Assembly (NCBI GenBank): GCA_964516055.1 | Contig: CAZEYK010000005.1 | Span: 1 to 38,270 of the forward strand | Direction: 5' to 3' | Source: JABIEQ01 sp964516055 | GTDB lineage: Bacteria; Patescibacteriota; Patescibacteriia; Magasanikbacterales; UBA922 | Length of the DNA stretch: 38,270 bases | In this document: one piece after another, positions 7,120-14,084 of the stretch | Layout of the letters: each line of letters opens with the position of its first letter | Numbering within the stretch: position 1 is the stretch's first letter | Notes under the pieces: model-generated | The model's input: only the letters and a program-made list of their open reading frames with translations | Databases searched by the model: none | Told to the model about the DNA's origin: nothing | Position numbers and translations under genes: made by a program

Positions 7120-7148
7120 TTGTCGATTTGTATTGACCATGATATAAC
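7120..7148 (+). promoter_or_regulatory. Promoter of the TrmA-family gene
   Basis: TTGTCG (7120-7125), 17-base spacer, TATAAC (7143-7148). The predicted start near 7155 leaves a leader of only about seven bases before the ATG at 7162. Confidence 0.6.
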
Positions 7149-7161
7149 GAACTTATTGTAT

Positions 7162-8466
7162 ATGCGTGTAACTATTGAAACACTCGTATTTGGTGGACAA
7201 GCTCTCGCTCGACTGGAAGATGGTCGGGTGATTTTTGTATGGAACGCACTGCCTGGTGAGGTGGTTGATATTGTTATTATTAAAAAGAAAAAACAATATC
7301 TTGAGGCGGTGGCTACTACTATTATTACCCCATCAACACATCGGATTACTCCAACGATGCCCTATTATTTATCCAGTGCCGCCTGGGATATGATGGACTC
7401 TGTCACAGAAAATGAATGGAAAACAACTATTGCGAAAGACGTATATAAAAAAATTGGCGATCTGTCTGACTTGAACCTGGATATTATTTCTTCTGAGATT
7501 CCGTACGGATACCGAAATAAAATTGAATTTAGCTTTTGTGATAAAAATTTTATACCAAAAGCTACGCGCAAAGAGGATCATGTGGAAGATATTTCGTTTG
7601 CTTTTTTTTCTCGCGGTTCACATGATCGTATTCCAGTAGATGGCTGTGCACTTGCGAGTCCAACCATTAATTCCGTAGCAAGCCGTATTCTTGCATGGGT
7701 GAAAGAGCAAGGCATAGAAAATCGTAGTTTGAAATCACTCATCGTGCGTAGTAATGCAAACGGTGAGGCAATTGCGGCGCTATTTATTAAAGACAAATTG
7801 AGTTTTGCTTCCCATCCGCAACTTGATAATCAGTTGACCGGCTTTCATATTTATTATTCTTCACATAAATCTCCGGCGTCTCGACCTGATGCCTTGTTAT
7901 ATTCTGATGGAGATATGTTTTTGACAGAAACTATTCGTGACGTATCTCTTCAATATGGATTGCTGAGTTTTTTTCAAGTGAATCCTCCACTATTTGAACA
8001 AACGCTTGCTGATATTGTCCCATTTATTGACGCCGCATCTCCTGTGATTGATTACTATGCGGGCGTGGGCGCAATTGGATTGCCACTGGCAAAACATTGT
8101 CAGTCGGTACTGCTTGTGGAAAGTAATGAAGAAGCGGTGGCGCTTGCCACCACTAATATTGCTCTCAATAACTTTGGCAATGCGTCAGCTCATTGTATTG
8201 AAGCAGAGAAAATGACGGAGGTTATCACTTCCGACCATATCGTGATTGTAGATCCGCCTCGTGTGGGGTTACATATGGATATGGTAGAGACACTTCTTGC
8301 GGTAAGACCAAAGCGAATTGTGTATTTATCGTGTAATTTATCTACCCAAGCTCGTGATGTATCCCTCCTTCTTGAGGGATATACGGTATCTTTTTCCCGG
8401 TTATACAATTATTTTCCCCGAACACCTCATGTGGAGGGACTTCTTGTTCTTGAGCGGAAACACTAG
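7162..8466 (+). CDS. TrmA/RlmD-family RNA (uracil-5-)-methyltransferase, cluster-less type
   Basis: 434 residues. An N-terminal TRAM-like domain (RVTIETLVFGGQALARLEDG) is followed by the central family domain and a C-terminal SAM methyltransferase domain. Motifs: FFQVNPPLFEQ, DYYAGVGAIGLPLA (SAM loop), VDPPRVGLH, and the catalytic Cys in YLSCNLSTQARDV. Members of this family methylate C5 of a uridine in 23S rRNA or tRNA. Odd: where RlmD has its cluster cysteines, before the EWKTTIAKDVYKKIG helix, this protein reads MPYYLSSAAWDMM with no Cys, so the [4Fe-4S] cluster is probably absent. Start moved from the upstream ATG at 7120, which lies in the promoter, to the ATG where the TRAM domain begins. 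The exact RNA target is unknown. Confidence 0.85.
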   Translation: MRVTIETLVFGGQALARLEDGRVIFVWNALPGEVVDIVIIKKKKQYLEAVATTIITPSTHRITPTMPYYLSSAAWDMMDSVTENEWKTTIAKDVYKKIGDLSDLNLDIISSEIPYGYRNKIEFSFCDKNFIPKATRKEDHVEDISFAFFSRGSHDRIPVDGCALASPTINSVASRILAWVKEQGIENRSLKSLIVRSNANGEAIAALFIKDKLSFASHPQLDNQLTGFHIYYSSHKSPASRPDALLYSDGDMFLTETIRDVSLQYGLLSFFQVNPPLFEQTLADIVPFIDAASPVIDYYAGVGAIGLPLAKHCQSVLLVESNEEAVALATTNIALNNFGNASAHCIEAEKMTEVITSDHIVIVDPPRVGLHMDMVETLLAVRPKRIVYLSCNLSTQARDVSLLLEGYTVSFSRLYNYFPRTPHVEGLLVLERKH

Positions 8467-8477
8467 ACAGTTGACTC

Positions 8478-8511
8478 ACTCTCTGATACCGTATAGGGAG
8501 AGTTTTATTTT
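8478..8511 (+). terminator. Terminator after the TrmA-family gene
   Basis: ACTCTC (8478-8483) pairs with GAGAGT (8498-8503), followed by TTTATTTTT. Confidence 0.55.
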
Positions 8512-8526
8512 TAACGATTATGTCTT

Positions 8527-8622
8527 ATGTACAAAAAGAAAAAAGTGGCTATGCGAAAACATCGGAAAAATAAACAAAAAGAAAAAGGAAAAAAGATTCT
8601 TATCTCTGTTCGATATAGATAA
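8527..8622 (+). CDS. Candidate 31-residue highly basic protein
   Basis: Starts MYKKKKVAMRKHRKNKQK and ends ILISVRYR, with 16 Lys/Arg in 31 residues. The stop codon directly abuts an intrinsic terminator (8624-8643), and the ORF is preceded by another terminator, as for a short stand-alone gene. The composition resembles very short ribosome-associated basic proteins, but I cannot assign a family. No Shine-Dalgarno or convincing promoter is seen. A shorter form could start at Met9. The A-rich base composition could also give such an ORF by chance. Confidence 0.4.
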   Translation: MYKKKKVAMRKHRKNKQKEKGKKILISVRYR

Positions 8623-8623
8623 G

Positions 8624-8643
8624 CCGCATGTTGCGGTCTTTTT
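8624..8643 (+). terminator. Terminator after the small basic ORF
   Basis: CCGCA (8624-8628), loop TGT, TGCGG (8632-8636), then TCTTTTT. Confidence 0.65.
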
Positions 8644-8662
8644 CATATAGTATTATTGATTT

Positions 8663-9610
8663 ATGCATATTCTTCTTTCTGGTTCTTTGGCGTATGATTA
8701 TATTATGGATTTTCCGGATACGTTTGACCAACATATTTTACCGGACCATATACATAGCTTGAACGTGTGTTTTGTGGTGGAACAGTTGAAAAAAAATTAT
8801 GGGGGAACGGCAGGAAATATTGCCTATACCATGGCGTTGCTTGAAGGAAAACCGCTAATATTGGCACCAATTGGTTCTGACAGTGCTGAGTATATGCACC
8901 ATTTTTCAAAGAACCATGTTGCGACAACGTATATTCGCACTTCTTCTACAACGCTGACTGCCTCTGCACACATTACCACAGATAAACAGGATAATCAGAT
9001 TACCGCTTTTTTTAGTGGTGCATGTCAGGAGGCTACGGAGTTACATGTATCGGATGTGAAAGAACCGATATCTTTTGTCATGATTTCACCAACGCAAAAA
9101 GAGGCAATGATTCAGCATGCAAAGGAATGCCATGAAGCACATATTCCTTTTTGTTTTGATCCGGGACAACAAATTACGGCGTTTTCTGATCAAGAAATGA
9201 TGCAGGTTATTGGACAAGCGAATTTTTATATTGTGAATGATTATGAAATGAAACTTACTACTGATAAAACTGGCTGGGATAAAGAAGAATTACTTAATCA
9301 CGTTGATGTGCTCATTATTACGCTTGGAGAAAAAGGTTCAGTGATTGCTACGAAAGAACAAACTTTTGAAATTCCTCCGTGTGCGCCGACGTCTGTTGAC
9401 GATCCCACAGGTGCTGGGGATGCATATAGAGCAGGATTTTTTACTGCGTATGTTCAGGGGCATGATTATCAGACGTGTGGTCAGGTGGGAAGTGTGGCAG
9501 CAGCGTATGCAATTGAACAATATGGAACCCAACATCATTCATTTACCCTGGACACCTTTGTTGCGCGATATAAAGAAACATATGGAGAGACCATTGATTT
9601 GGTGATGTAA
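8663..9610 (+). CDS. PfkB-family kinase, probably a nucleoside (adenosine) kinase
   Basis: 315 residues. The N-terminus reads GSLAYDYIMDFPD, then GGTAGNIAYTMALL (first PfkB region), and the second PfkB signature is DPTGAGDAYRAGF with the catalytic Asp (about residue 253). The fold phosphorylates sugars or nucleosides with ATP. The opening LAYD.IMDFP.F.....PD.IH.L is what I associate with the adenosine/nucleoside-kinase-like branch, not phosphofructokinase. Inference: the adenosylhomocysteinase gene 1.2 kb downstream makes adenosine, so an adenosine kinase role is attractive. A possible -10 box TATTAT (8651-8656) lies seven bases before the ATG, suggesting a leaderless message. A hairpin terminator follows. 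Confidence 0.8.
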   Translation: MHILLSGSLAYDYIMDFPDTFDQHILPDHIHSLNVCFVVEQLKKNYGGTAGNIAYTMALLEGKPLILAPIGSDSAEYMHHFSKNHVATTYIRTSSTTLTASAHITTDKQDNQITAFFSGACQEATELHVSDVKEPISFVMISPTQKEAMIQHAKECHEAHIPFCFDPGQQITAFSDQEMMQVIGQANFYIVNDYEMKLTTDKTGWDKEELLNHVDVLIITLGEKGSVIATKEQTFEIPPCAPTSVDDPTGAGDAYRAGFFTAYVQGHDYQTCGQVGSVAAAYAIEQYGTQHHSFTLDTFVARYKETYGETIDLVM

Positions 9611-9640
9611 GATACTACTGCGTAAGAACTTATTTATTGC

Positions 9641-9674
9641 AAAACGTCCATCCTTTTTTAGGAGGGCGTTTTTT
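9641..9674 (+). terminator. Terminator after the PfkB kinase gene
   Basis: AAAACGTCC..TCC pairs with GGA..GGGCGTTTT around a T-rich loop, with a T tail. Confidence 0.75.
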
Positions 9675-9716
9675 AATGTATTTCCTCCTCTGTGACTCAT
9701 GTTATATAACACTCAT

Positions 9717-9745
9717 GTGACAATTTCTTACTTTTAGGATATACT
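9717..9745 (+). promoter_or_regulatory. Promoter of the cation exchanger gene
   Basis: GTGACA (9717-9722), 17-base spacer, TATACT (9740-9745). The start near 9752 gives a leader of about 20 bases. Confidence 0.6.
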
Positions 9746-9771
9746 GAATACGTTTTTATATTTGTATACTT

Positions 9772-10722
9772 ATGCTTATCCCAATATTTTTTCTTGTTAT
9801 TGGTATTGTCGTACTCATTGGTGGTGCCGAAATGTTAGTTCGTGGTTCTTCTTCTATTGCAAAACGCTGGGGCATTTCTTCTATTGTTATTGGATTAACA
9901 GTCGTGGCATTTGGAACGTCTGCGCCAGAGTTGGTGGTAAATATGTTATCCGCGACTCAGGGAAGTACTGACTTAGCCATTGGAAATATTGTGGGGAGCA
10001 ATATGGCAAATATTCTTCTCATCCTGGGTATTGGTGCACTGATGACCACCCTCAAAGTGAAAGAAGGAACGACATTTAAAGAAATTCCGTTTGCGCTTCT
10101 CGCGATTGTGTTGGTTGTCATTATGGGAAATGATGGCCTTTTGGACGGAACTGTTCAAAATGTACTTAGCAGAACTGATGGGTTAGCTTTTATTGCCTTT
10201 TTTATTATCTTTTTGTATTACACGTTTGGCATTAGTCGTGCAAAAGGAGAAAAAGATGCTGTGGAAACGTATTCATGGTCTACCTCTGTTTTAATGTTTT
10301 TACTTGGGTTGGTGGGGCTTGTGCTTGGTGGAAAATGGATAGTAGATAGTGCTATTACTATTGCGGCGGCCGCTGGATTGAGTGAATCGTTGATTGGGCT
10401 AACTGTTGTTGCGTTGGGAACGTCGCTCCCTGAGCTGGCAACGACGATTGTTGCCGTGCGTAAGGGGCATACTGATTTGGCAATTGGAAATGTGATTGGA
10501 TCAAATATTTTTAATGTATTTTGGATTTTGGGATTGACGTCCGTGGTCAAGCCAATTCCATTTGATGTCAATACTAACCTGGACGTCATTTTTACGACGT
10601 TTGGAACATTGCTCCTCTTTTTGTTTATGTTTATTGGGAAACGTCATCGATTGGAGCGATGGCAAGGGGTGCTATTTATCTTGTTATATATAGGATATAT
10701 GGTGTTTGCTATTGTCCGATAG
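9772..10722 (+). CDS. CaCA-family Na+/Ca2+ (or K+-dependent) exchanger
   Basis: 316 residues, almost entirely membrane helices. The two inverted alpha repeats are clear: GLTVVAFGTSAPELVVNM (about residues 43-60) with GNIVGSNMANILLILG, and GLTVVALGTSLPELATTI (about 205-222) with GNVIGSNIFNVFWILG. The GTS.PEL residues carry the cation site. Length and layout match bacterial YrbG-type exchangers, which expel Ca2+ using the Na+ or H+ gradient; ion choice cannot be read from sequence. Single-gene unit with its own promoter and terminator. Confidence 0.9.
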   Translation: MLIPIFFLVIGIVVLIGGAEMLVRGSSSIAKRWGISSIVIGLTVVAFGTSAPELVVNMLSATQGSTDLAIGNIVGSNMANILLILGIGALMTTLKVKEGTTFKEIPFALLAIVLVVIMGNDGLLDGTVQNVLSRTDGLAFIAFFIIFLYYTFGISRAKGEKDAVETYSWSTSVLMFLLGLVGLVLGGKWIVDSAITIAAAAGLSESLIGLTVVALGTSLPELATTIVAVRKGHTDLAIGNVIGSNIFNVFWILGLTSVVKPIPFDVNTNLDVIFTTFGTLLLFLFMFIGKRHRLERWQGVLFILLYIGYMVFAIVR

Positions 10723-10738
10723 TCTAACAATTAACTGA

Positions 10739-10766
10739 AACAAGAGATTTTTCTCTTGTTTTTTTG
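10739..10766 (+). terminator. Terminator after the exchanger gene
   Basis: AACAAGAGA (10739-10747) pairs with TCTCTTGTT (10752-10760), followed by a T run. Confidence 0.85.
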
Positions 10767-10791
10767 TTCAAATTTTTATATATTACGACCG

Positions 10792-10813
10792 TATATTTAA
10801 CTCTATGTTATGA
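10792..10813 (+). promoter_or_regulatory. -10 box and two-codon mini-ORF before ahcY
   Basis: TATATT (10792-10797) predicts a start at about 10804-10805, the A of ATG TTA TGA (10805-10813). The TGA overlaps the ahcY ATG at 10810, the same TTATGA junction seen at 4771-4776. The -35 region is weak (TTCAAA at 10767, 19-base spacer). Confidence 0.35.
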
Positions 10814-12222
10814 CTCATGAATACAAAGTACACGATATTGATCTTGCCGACTGGGGCAGAAAAGAAATTACCATTGCGGAAAAAGAAATGCCAGGATTGA
10901 TGGCTATCCGTAAAAAATATGCTGACGAACAGCCTCTTGCTGGGCTAAATATTATGGGTTCCTTGCACATGACGATTCAAACGGCGGTGCTTATTGAAAC
11001 ACTAGCGGCACTCGGGGCGAATGTCCGTTGGGCGAGTTGTAATATTTTTTCAACTCAAGATCATGCCGCAGCAGCAATTGCCGCAGCAGGAATTCCGGTA
11101 TTTGCTTGGAAGGGAGAAACCCTTGAAGAATATTGGTGGTGTACCGAGCGAGCATTAGATTTTGACAATGGCACGGCTCCTCATTTAATTGTAGACGATG
11201 GTGGTGATGCAACGATGATGATTCATGAAGGAAAAAAGATTGAAGCAAATTCTCGCTTGCTGGAAAAAGATATGACAGGGGCATCTCTTGAAATGAAAGC
11301 ATTTATGAAACAGATGATGGCGTGCTATGAGAAAGACAAAGGCCGCTGGACAAACGCCGCAGAAACCGTCAACGGTGTTTCTGAAGAAACAACGACAGGT
11401 GTGCATCGGTTATATAAAATGGAACAAACAGGTGAACTATTGTTCCCGGCAATTAATGTTAACGATTCTGTTACAAAGAGTAAGTTTGATAATGTATATG
11501 GTTGTCGACATTCTGTGGTTGACGGATTGAATCGAGCGCTTGATGTGATGCTTGGTGGAAAAGTGGCGGTGGTGTGTGGCTACGGAGATGTTGGAAAAGG
11601 ATGCGCGCAGGCGCTGAAAGGACAAGGGTGTCGTGTGCTGGTAACCGAGGTTGACCCTATTTGTGCCTTGCAAGCAGCAATGGAAGGATTTGAAGTGACT
11701 ACGGTGGAAGATACGCTTGGTGAAGCAGATATTTATGTTACGGCAACAGGAAATAAAGATATAATTACGTTTGATCACATGAAGCGGATGAAGGATCAAG
11801 CGGTAGTGTGTAATATTGGGCATTTTGATAATGAAATTCAGGTGGAGATGTTGCAAACTGATGCGAGTGTTATCCACGAGAATATTAAACCGCAGGTAGA
11901 CAAGTATACCTTTGCTGGTGGAAATGCACTGTATCTTTTGGCAGAAGGTCGTTTGATGAATCTTGGTTGTGCTACTGGACATCCAAGTTTTGTGATGAGT
12001 AATAGTTTTACCAATCAAGTGCTGGCGCAAATTGAACTTGCCAAAAATGATGGGAAGTATAAAAATAAAGTATATCGGCTGCCAAAACATCTTGATGAAG
12101 AAGTGGCACGATTGCATTTGGCAAAGATTGGGGTAAAGCTAACAGAACTATCTGATGAGCAGGCAAGTTATATTGGTGTAAAAAAACATGGTCCGTACAA
12201 ACCAGATCATTATCGGTATTAA
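10810..12222 (+). CDS. ahcY: Adenosylhomocysteinase
   Basis: 470 residues. It converts S-adenosylhomocysteine to homocysteine and adenosine, relieving product inhibition of methyltransferases. Substrate-domain motifs: GSLHMTIQTAVLIETL, DDGGDAT, SEETTTGVHRLY, and NVNDSVTKSKFDN with the catalytic Lys and Asp. NAD domain: GYGDVGKGCAQALKGQG (Rossmann loop) and TEVDPICALQA; the C-terminal NAD-binding tail ends KHGPYKPDHYRY. The central insert of about 40 residues (around SLEMKAFMKQMMACYEKDKG) is the form found in many bacteria and plants. No Shine-Dalgarno is present; the mini-ORF upstream may help initiation. Confidence 0.97.
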   Translation: MTHEYKVHDIDLADWGRKEITIAEKEMPGLMAIRKKYADEQPLAGLNIMGSLHMTIQTAVLIETLAALGANVRWASCNIFSTQDHAAAAIAAAGIPVFAWKGETLEEYWWCTERALDFDNGTAPHLIVDDGGDATMMIHEGKKIEANSRLLEKDMTGASLEMKAFMKQMMACYEKDKGRWTNAAETVNGVSEETTTGVHRLYKMEQTGELLFPAINVNDSVTKSKFDNVYGCRHSVVDGLNRALDVMLGGKVAVVCGYGDVGKGCAQALKGQGCRVLVTEVDPICALQAAMEGFEVTTVEDTLGEADIYVTATGNKDIITFDHMKRMKDQAVVCNIGHFDNEIQVEMLQTDASVIHENIKPQVDKYTFAGGNALYLLAEGRLMNLGCATGHPSFVMSNSFTNQVLAQIELAKNDGKYKNKVYRLPKHLDEEVARLHLAKIGVKLTELSDEQASYIGVKKHGPYKPDHYRY

Positions 12223-12246
12223 TCCTATAGTACGAAACACTGACAT

Positions 12247-12281
12247 AAAAAAACAATCCCGAATTATTCGGGATTGTTTTT
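12247..12281. terminator. Bidirectional terminator (ahcY / minus-strand island gene)
   Basis: AAAAACAATCCCGAA pairs with TTCGGGATTGTTTTT around a tiny loop, with A and T tracts on either side. It can serve both ahcY and the convergent gene ending at 12421. Confidence 0.85.
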
Positions 12282-12420
12282 CTTTCTGTGGATTCAATAC
12301 AGATTGAATGCACGGAAGGTAGCGGACGAATCTGGGAAAGTGCCTCGATGCGTCCTTTTAAAAAGAGCTGGGGTTGGATGTGCCGCGACGATCCGATGAG
12401 ACCGTGGCGGCTGTAGAATT

Positions 12421-12900
12421 CTAGAAGTCGTAGTACTTCGGAGGGTGCCCCCCTCCTCCTTCGACGCTGTCGTCGAACTCGTACAGGGGAAGCTGCTCGT
12501 AGTCCCCACAGTCGACCTCTTCATCTTTGTTTTTTTCAGCTCCGCCAACGTCACTTTTTTGTGATGTGAGAGAACAGAAGATTGAACTTTCTTGTGCGAC
12601 AGGCATGTCGCCATCTCCTATATACCAGTATCGGAGTGTATGGCGACACCCATCGTACTTGTCAATGAAGGAGAGCTCGTACCCCAGAAAGGGGATTTCG
12701 TCATCTTTATTGTCATCGAAGAAGAATGTAGCCCTCCCCTCAGGAGGAGGGTCCTCGCCCTCCTTGTGAACCTTGTCCACCTCGATGTTGATGTTGATCT
12801 CCCAGAACAGGGAGACCACGTAGAACACCAACAGGGTCATGGTCGAAGAAATGACGAAGATGGCAGCGATACCAATGATGATCCTAGTTTTTTTTTCCAT
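12421..12900 (-). CDS. Single-TM exported acidic protein, unknown (island gene 1)
   Basis: 159 residues from the ATG chosen because GGAGGA (12913-12908) sits seven bases upstream; an in-frame start at 12927 is nine codons longer and lacks such a site. MEKKTR is followed by a membrane helix (IIIGIAAIFVISSTMTLLVF) and an acidic outer domain. Notable parts: EGEDPPPEGR, FLGYELSFIDKYDGC, four Cys (DGCRHT, IFCSLT, VDCGDY and none in the helix-adjacent part are obvious pairs), and the tail GGGGHPPKYYDF. No family recognised. Base composition is clearly GC-richer than the neighbours. The region FLGYELSFID weakly resembles FNGFSLSYVD in island gene 2, so the two may be distant paralogues. Confidence 0.6.
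   Translation of the reverse strand: MEKKTRIIIGIAAIFVISSTMTLLVFYVVSLFWEININIEVDKVHKEGEDPPPEGRATFFFDDNKDDEIPFLGYELSFIDKYDGCRHTLRYWYIGDGDMPVAQESSIFCSLTSQKSDVGGAEKNKDEEVDCGDYEQLPLYEFDDSVEGGGGHPPKYYDF
12424..12647. repeat. Run of short inverted repeats in island gene 1
   Basis: Perfect or near-perfect hairpins follow one another: GAAGT/ACTTC (12424-12439), GGAGGG/CCCTCC (12440-12456), CGACG/CGTCG (12462-12475), ACGTCAC/GTGATGT (12548-12567, one G:U), and GTCGCCAT/ATGGCGAC (12607-12647) with an inner CTCC/GGAG. Function unknown. Confidence 0.55.
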
Positions 12901-12960
12901 CGTGTGTTCCTCCGGAATTTTTTGCACGTTTTTTTCCCCTCTTCCAAATTGCTATGCAAC

Positions 12961-13012
12961 TGGCGGGAAGATAGTGACAAATGATTTCGTTACTATTTTC
13001 CCGCCATTTTTA
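12961..13012 (+). terminator. 18-bp hairpin with T tail, best paired in plus-strand RNA
   Basis: Arms 12961-12978 and 12989-13006 (TGGCGGGAAGATAGTGAC with GTTACTATTTTCCCGCCA) pair over 18 bp with two G:U pairs, followed by TTTTTATAT. In minus-strand RNA the same two positions would be A-C mismatches, so the element looks like a plus-strand terminator. No plus-strand gene is obvious upstream. It also lies in the leader of island gene 1. Confidence 0.5.
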
Positions 13013-13023
13013 TATAACAATTA

Positions 13024-13052
13024 AACTTACCTGCAATTTATTTTTCTGTCAA
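13024..13052 (-). promoter_or_regulatory. Probable promoter of island gene 1
   Basis: On the minus strand: TTGACA (13052-13047), 17-base spacer, TAAGTT (13029-13024). The -35 box is perfect and the -10 box weak. The leader to the ATG at 12900 is about 115 bases and contains the 18-bp hairpin. Confidence 0.45.
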
Positions 13053-13062
13053 GGATGTATAT

Positions 13063-13093
13063 AAAAAATTCTGCACCACGTATGGGTGCAGAA
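13063..13093 (-). terminator. Terminator downstream of island gene 2
   Basis: On the minus strand TTCTGCACC and GGTGCAGAA (arms 13093-13085 and 13077-13069) form a 9-bp stem followed by six T residues. A second inverted repeat, CTTCTTATA/TATAAGAAG (13095-13130), lies just before it. The 13094-13251 stretch holds no gene I can support. Confidence 0.65.
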
Positions 13094-13251
13094 CCTTCTT
13101 ATAAAAACCAGTGTTGATTTGTATAAGAAGTGAGCTGCACGAGATATTCAAAATGTTATGAATCTATTTCGTGCGCCCTTATCCTTCTTGGCCTTCGTGG
13201 GAATAAGAAGACCAAGCCTATTTGTATCGATGGGACTACTCCTTTTTCCGG

Positions 13252-13995
13252 CTACAGAGGACGGCAGCGCGGTGGGAGTCTGGTGACTTCCAAAGTATAC
13301 TGATTTTGTCTTGCCCAGCTGGTGTGCGCTGGGAAAAACGCCCATGGACGCTGTCCCATGGAGAGGGGCGGCGGCCAGAAAGAATCGTCCCACTGTCTGA
13401 GGTATGATACCTCACCCCAGGGGACGGGGTACCCCCATTCCGGACACGTGTTGGGTGTGACGAACACCAGTTCGTAGCAGGATGATCCAAGTTCATCCTC
13501 CCCGAACAGTAACACCGGTCCCAAATGAGGTTCGATGTACATGACCCCGAGGTCGATGACCTTGGGTTGTCTGTTGTGAACTTCCTTCACAAGTGGCGTT
13601 TTTTCCTCCACAGAGAGGGGCCTCTGATCGAGGAGGATGACCTGCGTCGAAGGTTCTTCCTCCTGCATGGCAGAAGGCGTCATCATCGACGAGTTATCGA
13701 CGTAGCTGAGGCTGAAGCCGTTGAAACCCCAACCGCCATAATCATCCTTCCAATAGAGGAGCTTGTCCCCGAGCAGGCGAACGAAGTCGCCCTTCTCGGT
13801 GAAGTGGAGCTCATGAGCTCCACCGCTGGCGGTGAGGTGCGCTCCAGGAGCGCACCTCACCGTGTCGATGTTGAAGCCGTTGATCTCCACGTCCATCTTG
13901 GGCGTGTTTCCTGAAAAGAGGAAGATCCCCGCGACAGTGATCACCACCAGCACGAAGCTGAGAATCACACTTTGCAGATTGTATTTCTTTTCCAT
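13252..13995 (-). CDS. Single-TM exported protein, unknown (island gene 2)
   Basis: 247 residues from the ATG six bases after GGAGGTG (14008-14002), one of the strongest ribosome binding sites in the window. MEKKYNLQ is followed by a membrane helix (SVILSFVLVVITVAGIFLF) and an outer domain of about 215 residues. Not recognised. It shares the MEKK + helix opening and a short FNGFSLSYVD stretch with island gene 1. Odd: two adjacent perfect palindromes (13804-13823 and 13831-13861) lie in frame and encode about residues 45-64. Several further hairpins follow. The last ~60 residues (after SYLRQW) are rich in Pro, Trp and Arg and may be out of frame; the other two minus frames are also open there, so a frameshift near 13400 is possible. 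Confidence 0.55.
   Translation of the reverse strand: MEKKYNLQSVILSFVLVVITVAGIFLFSGNTPKMDVEINGFNIDTVRCAPGAHLTASGGAHELHFTEKGDFVRLLGDKLLYWKDDYGGWGFNGFSLSYVDNSSMMTPSAMQEEEPSTQVILLDQRPLSVEEKTPLVKEVHNRQPKVIDLGVMYIEPHLGPVLLFGEDELGSSCYELVFVTPNTCPEWGYPVPWGEVSYLRQWDDSFWPPPLSMGQRPWAFFPAHTSWARQNQYTLEVTRLPPRCRPL
13314..13475. repeat. Run of short inverted repeats in island gene 2
   Basis: CCCAGC/GCTGGG (13314-13333), GAGGTAT-G-ATACCTC (13399-13413), GGGGTACCCC (13426-13435), and ACGAAC/GTTCGT (13460-13475). All arms are perfect. Confidence 0.55.
13804..13823. repeat. 20-bp perfect palindrome inside island gene 2
   Basis: GTGGAGCTCATGAGCTCCAC equals its own reverse complement. Seven bases separate it from the next, longer palindrome. 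Confidence 0.9.
13831..13861. repeat. 31-bp inverted repeat (15-bp arms, 1-base loop) inside island gene 2
   Basis: GGTGAGGTGCGCTCC, then A, then GGAGCGCACCTCACC. The arms are perfect. With the 20-bp palindrome it forms a 58-bp double hairpin within the coding frame. Confidence 0.9.
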
Positions 13996-14084
13996 TGTTT
14001 GCACCTCCACGTGCGTTGGGTGTCCCTATCCCCAAAGGACGGTGTTGTTTGTTTTTTGTGTCGGGGATATTTCGATACCTCGTT

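Noticed and set aside
11437..12117. 226-residue minus-strand ORF within ahcY
   Set aside because: Fully inside a certain gene, no start signals, atypical His/Ile/Arg-rich composition.
12592..12984. Plus-strand 130-residue ORF opposite island gene 1
   Set aside because: No ribosome site or promoter; the minus strand has a strong Shine-Dalgarno, a start and a membrane helix. It is probably an antisense shadow of GC-rich coding DNA.
12421..13861. CRISPR-like or retron-like interpretation of the repeated hairpins
   Set aside because: The hairpins differ from one another, there are no regular spacers, and no cas or reverse transcriptase gene is present.
13525..13914. Plus-strand 129-residue ORF opposite island gene 2
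   Set aside because: Same reasoning: low-complexity acidic/basic translation and no start signals.
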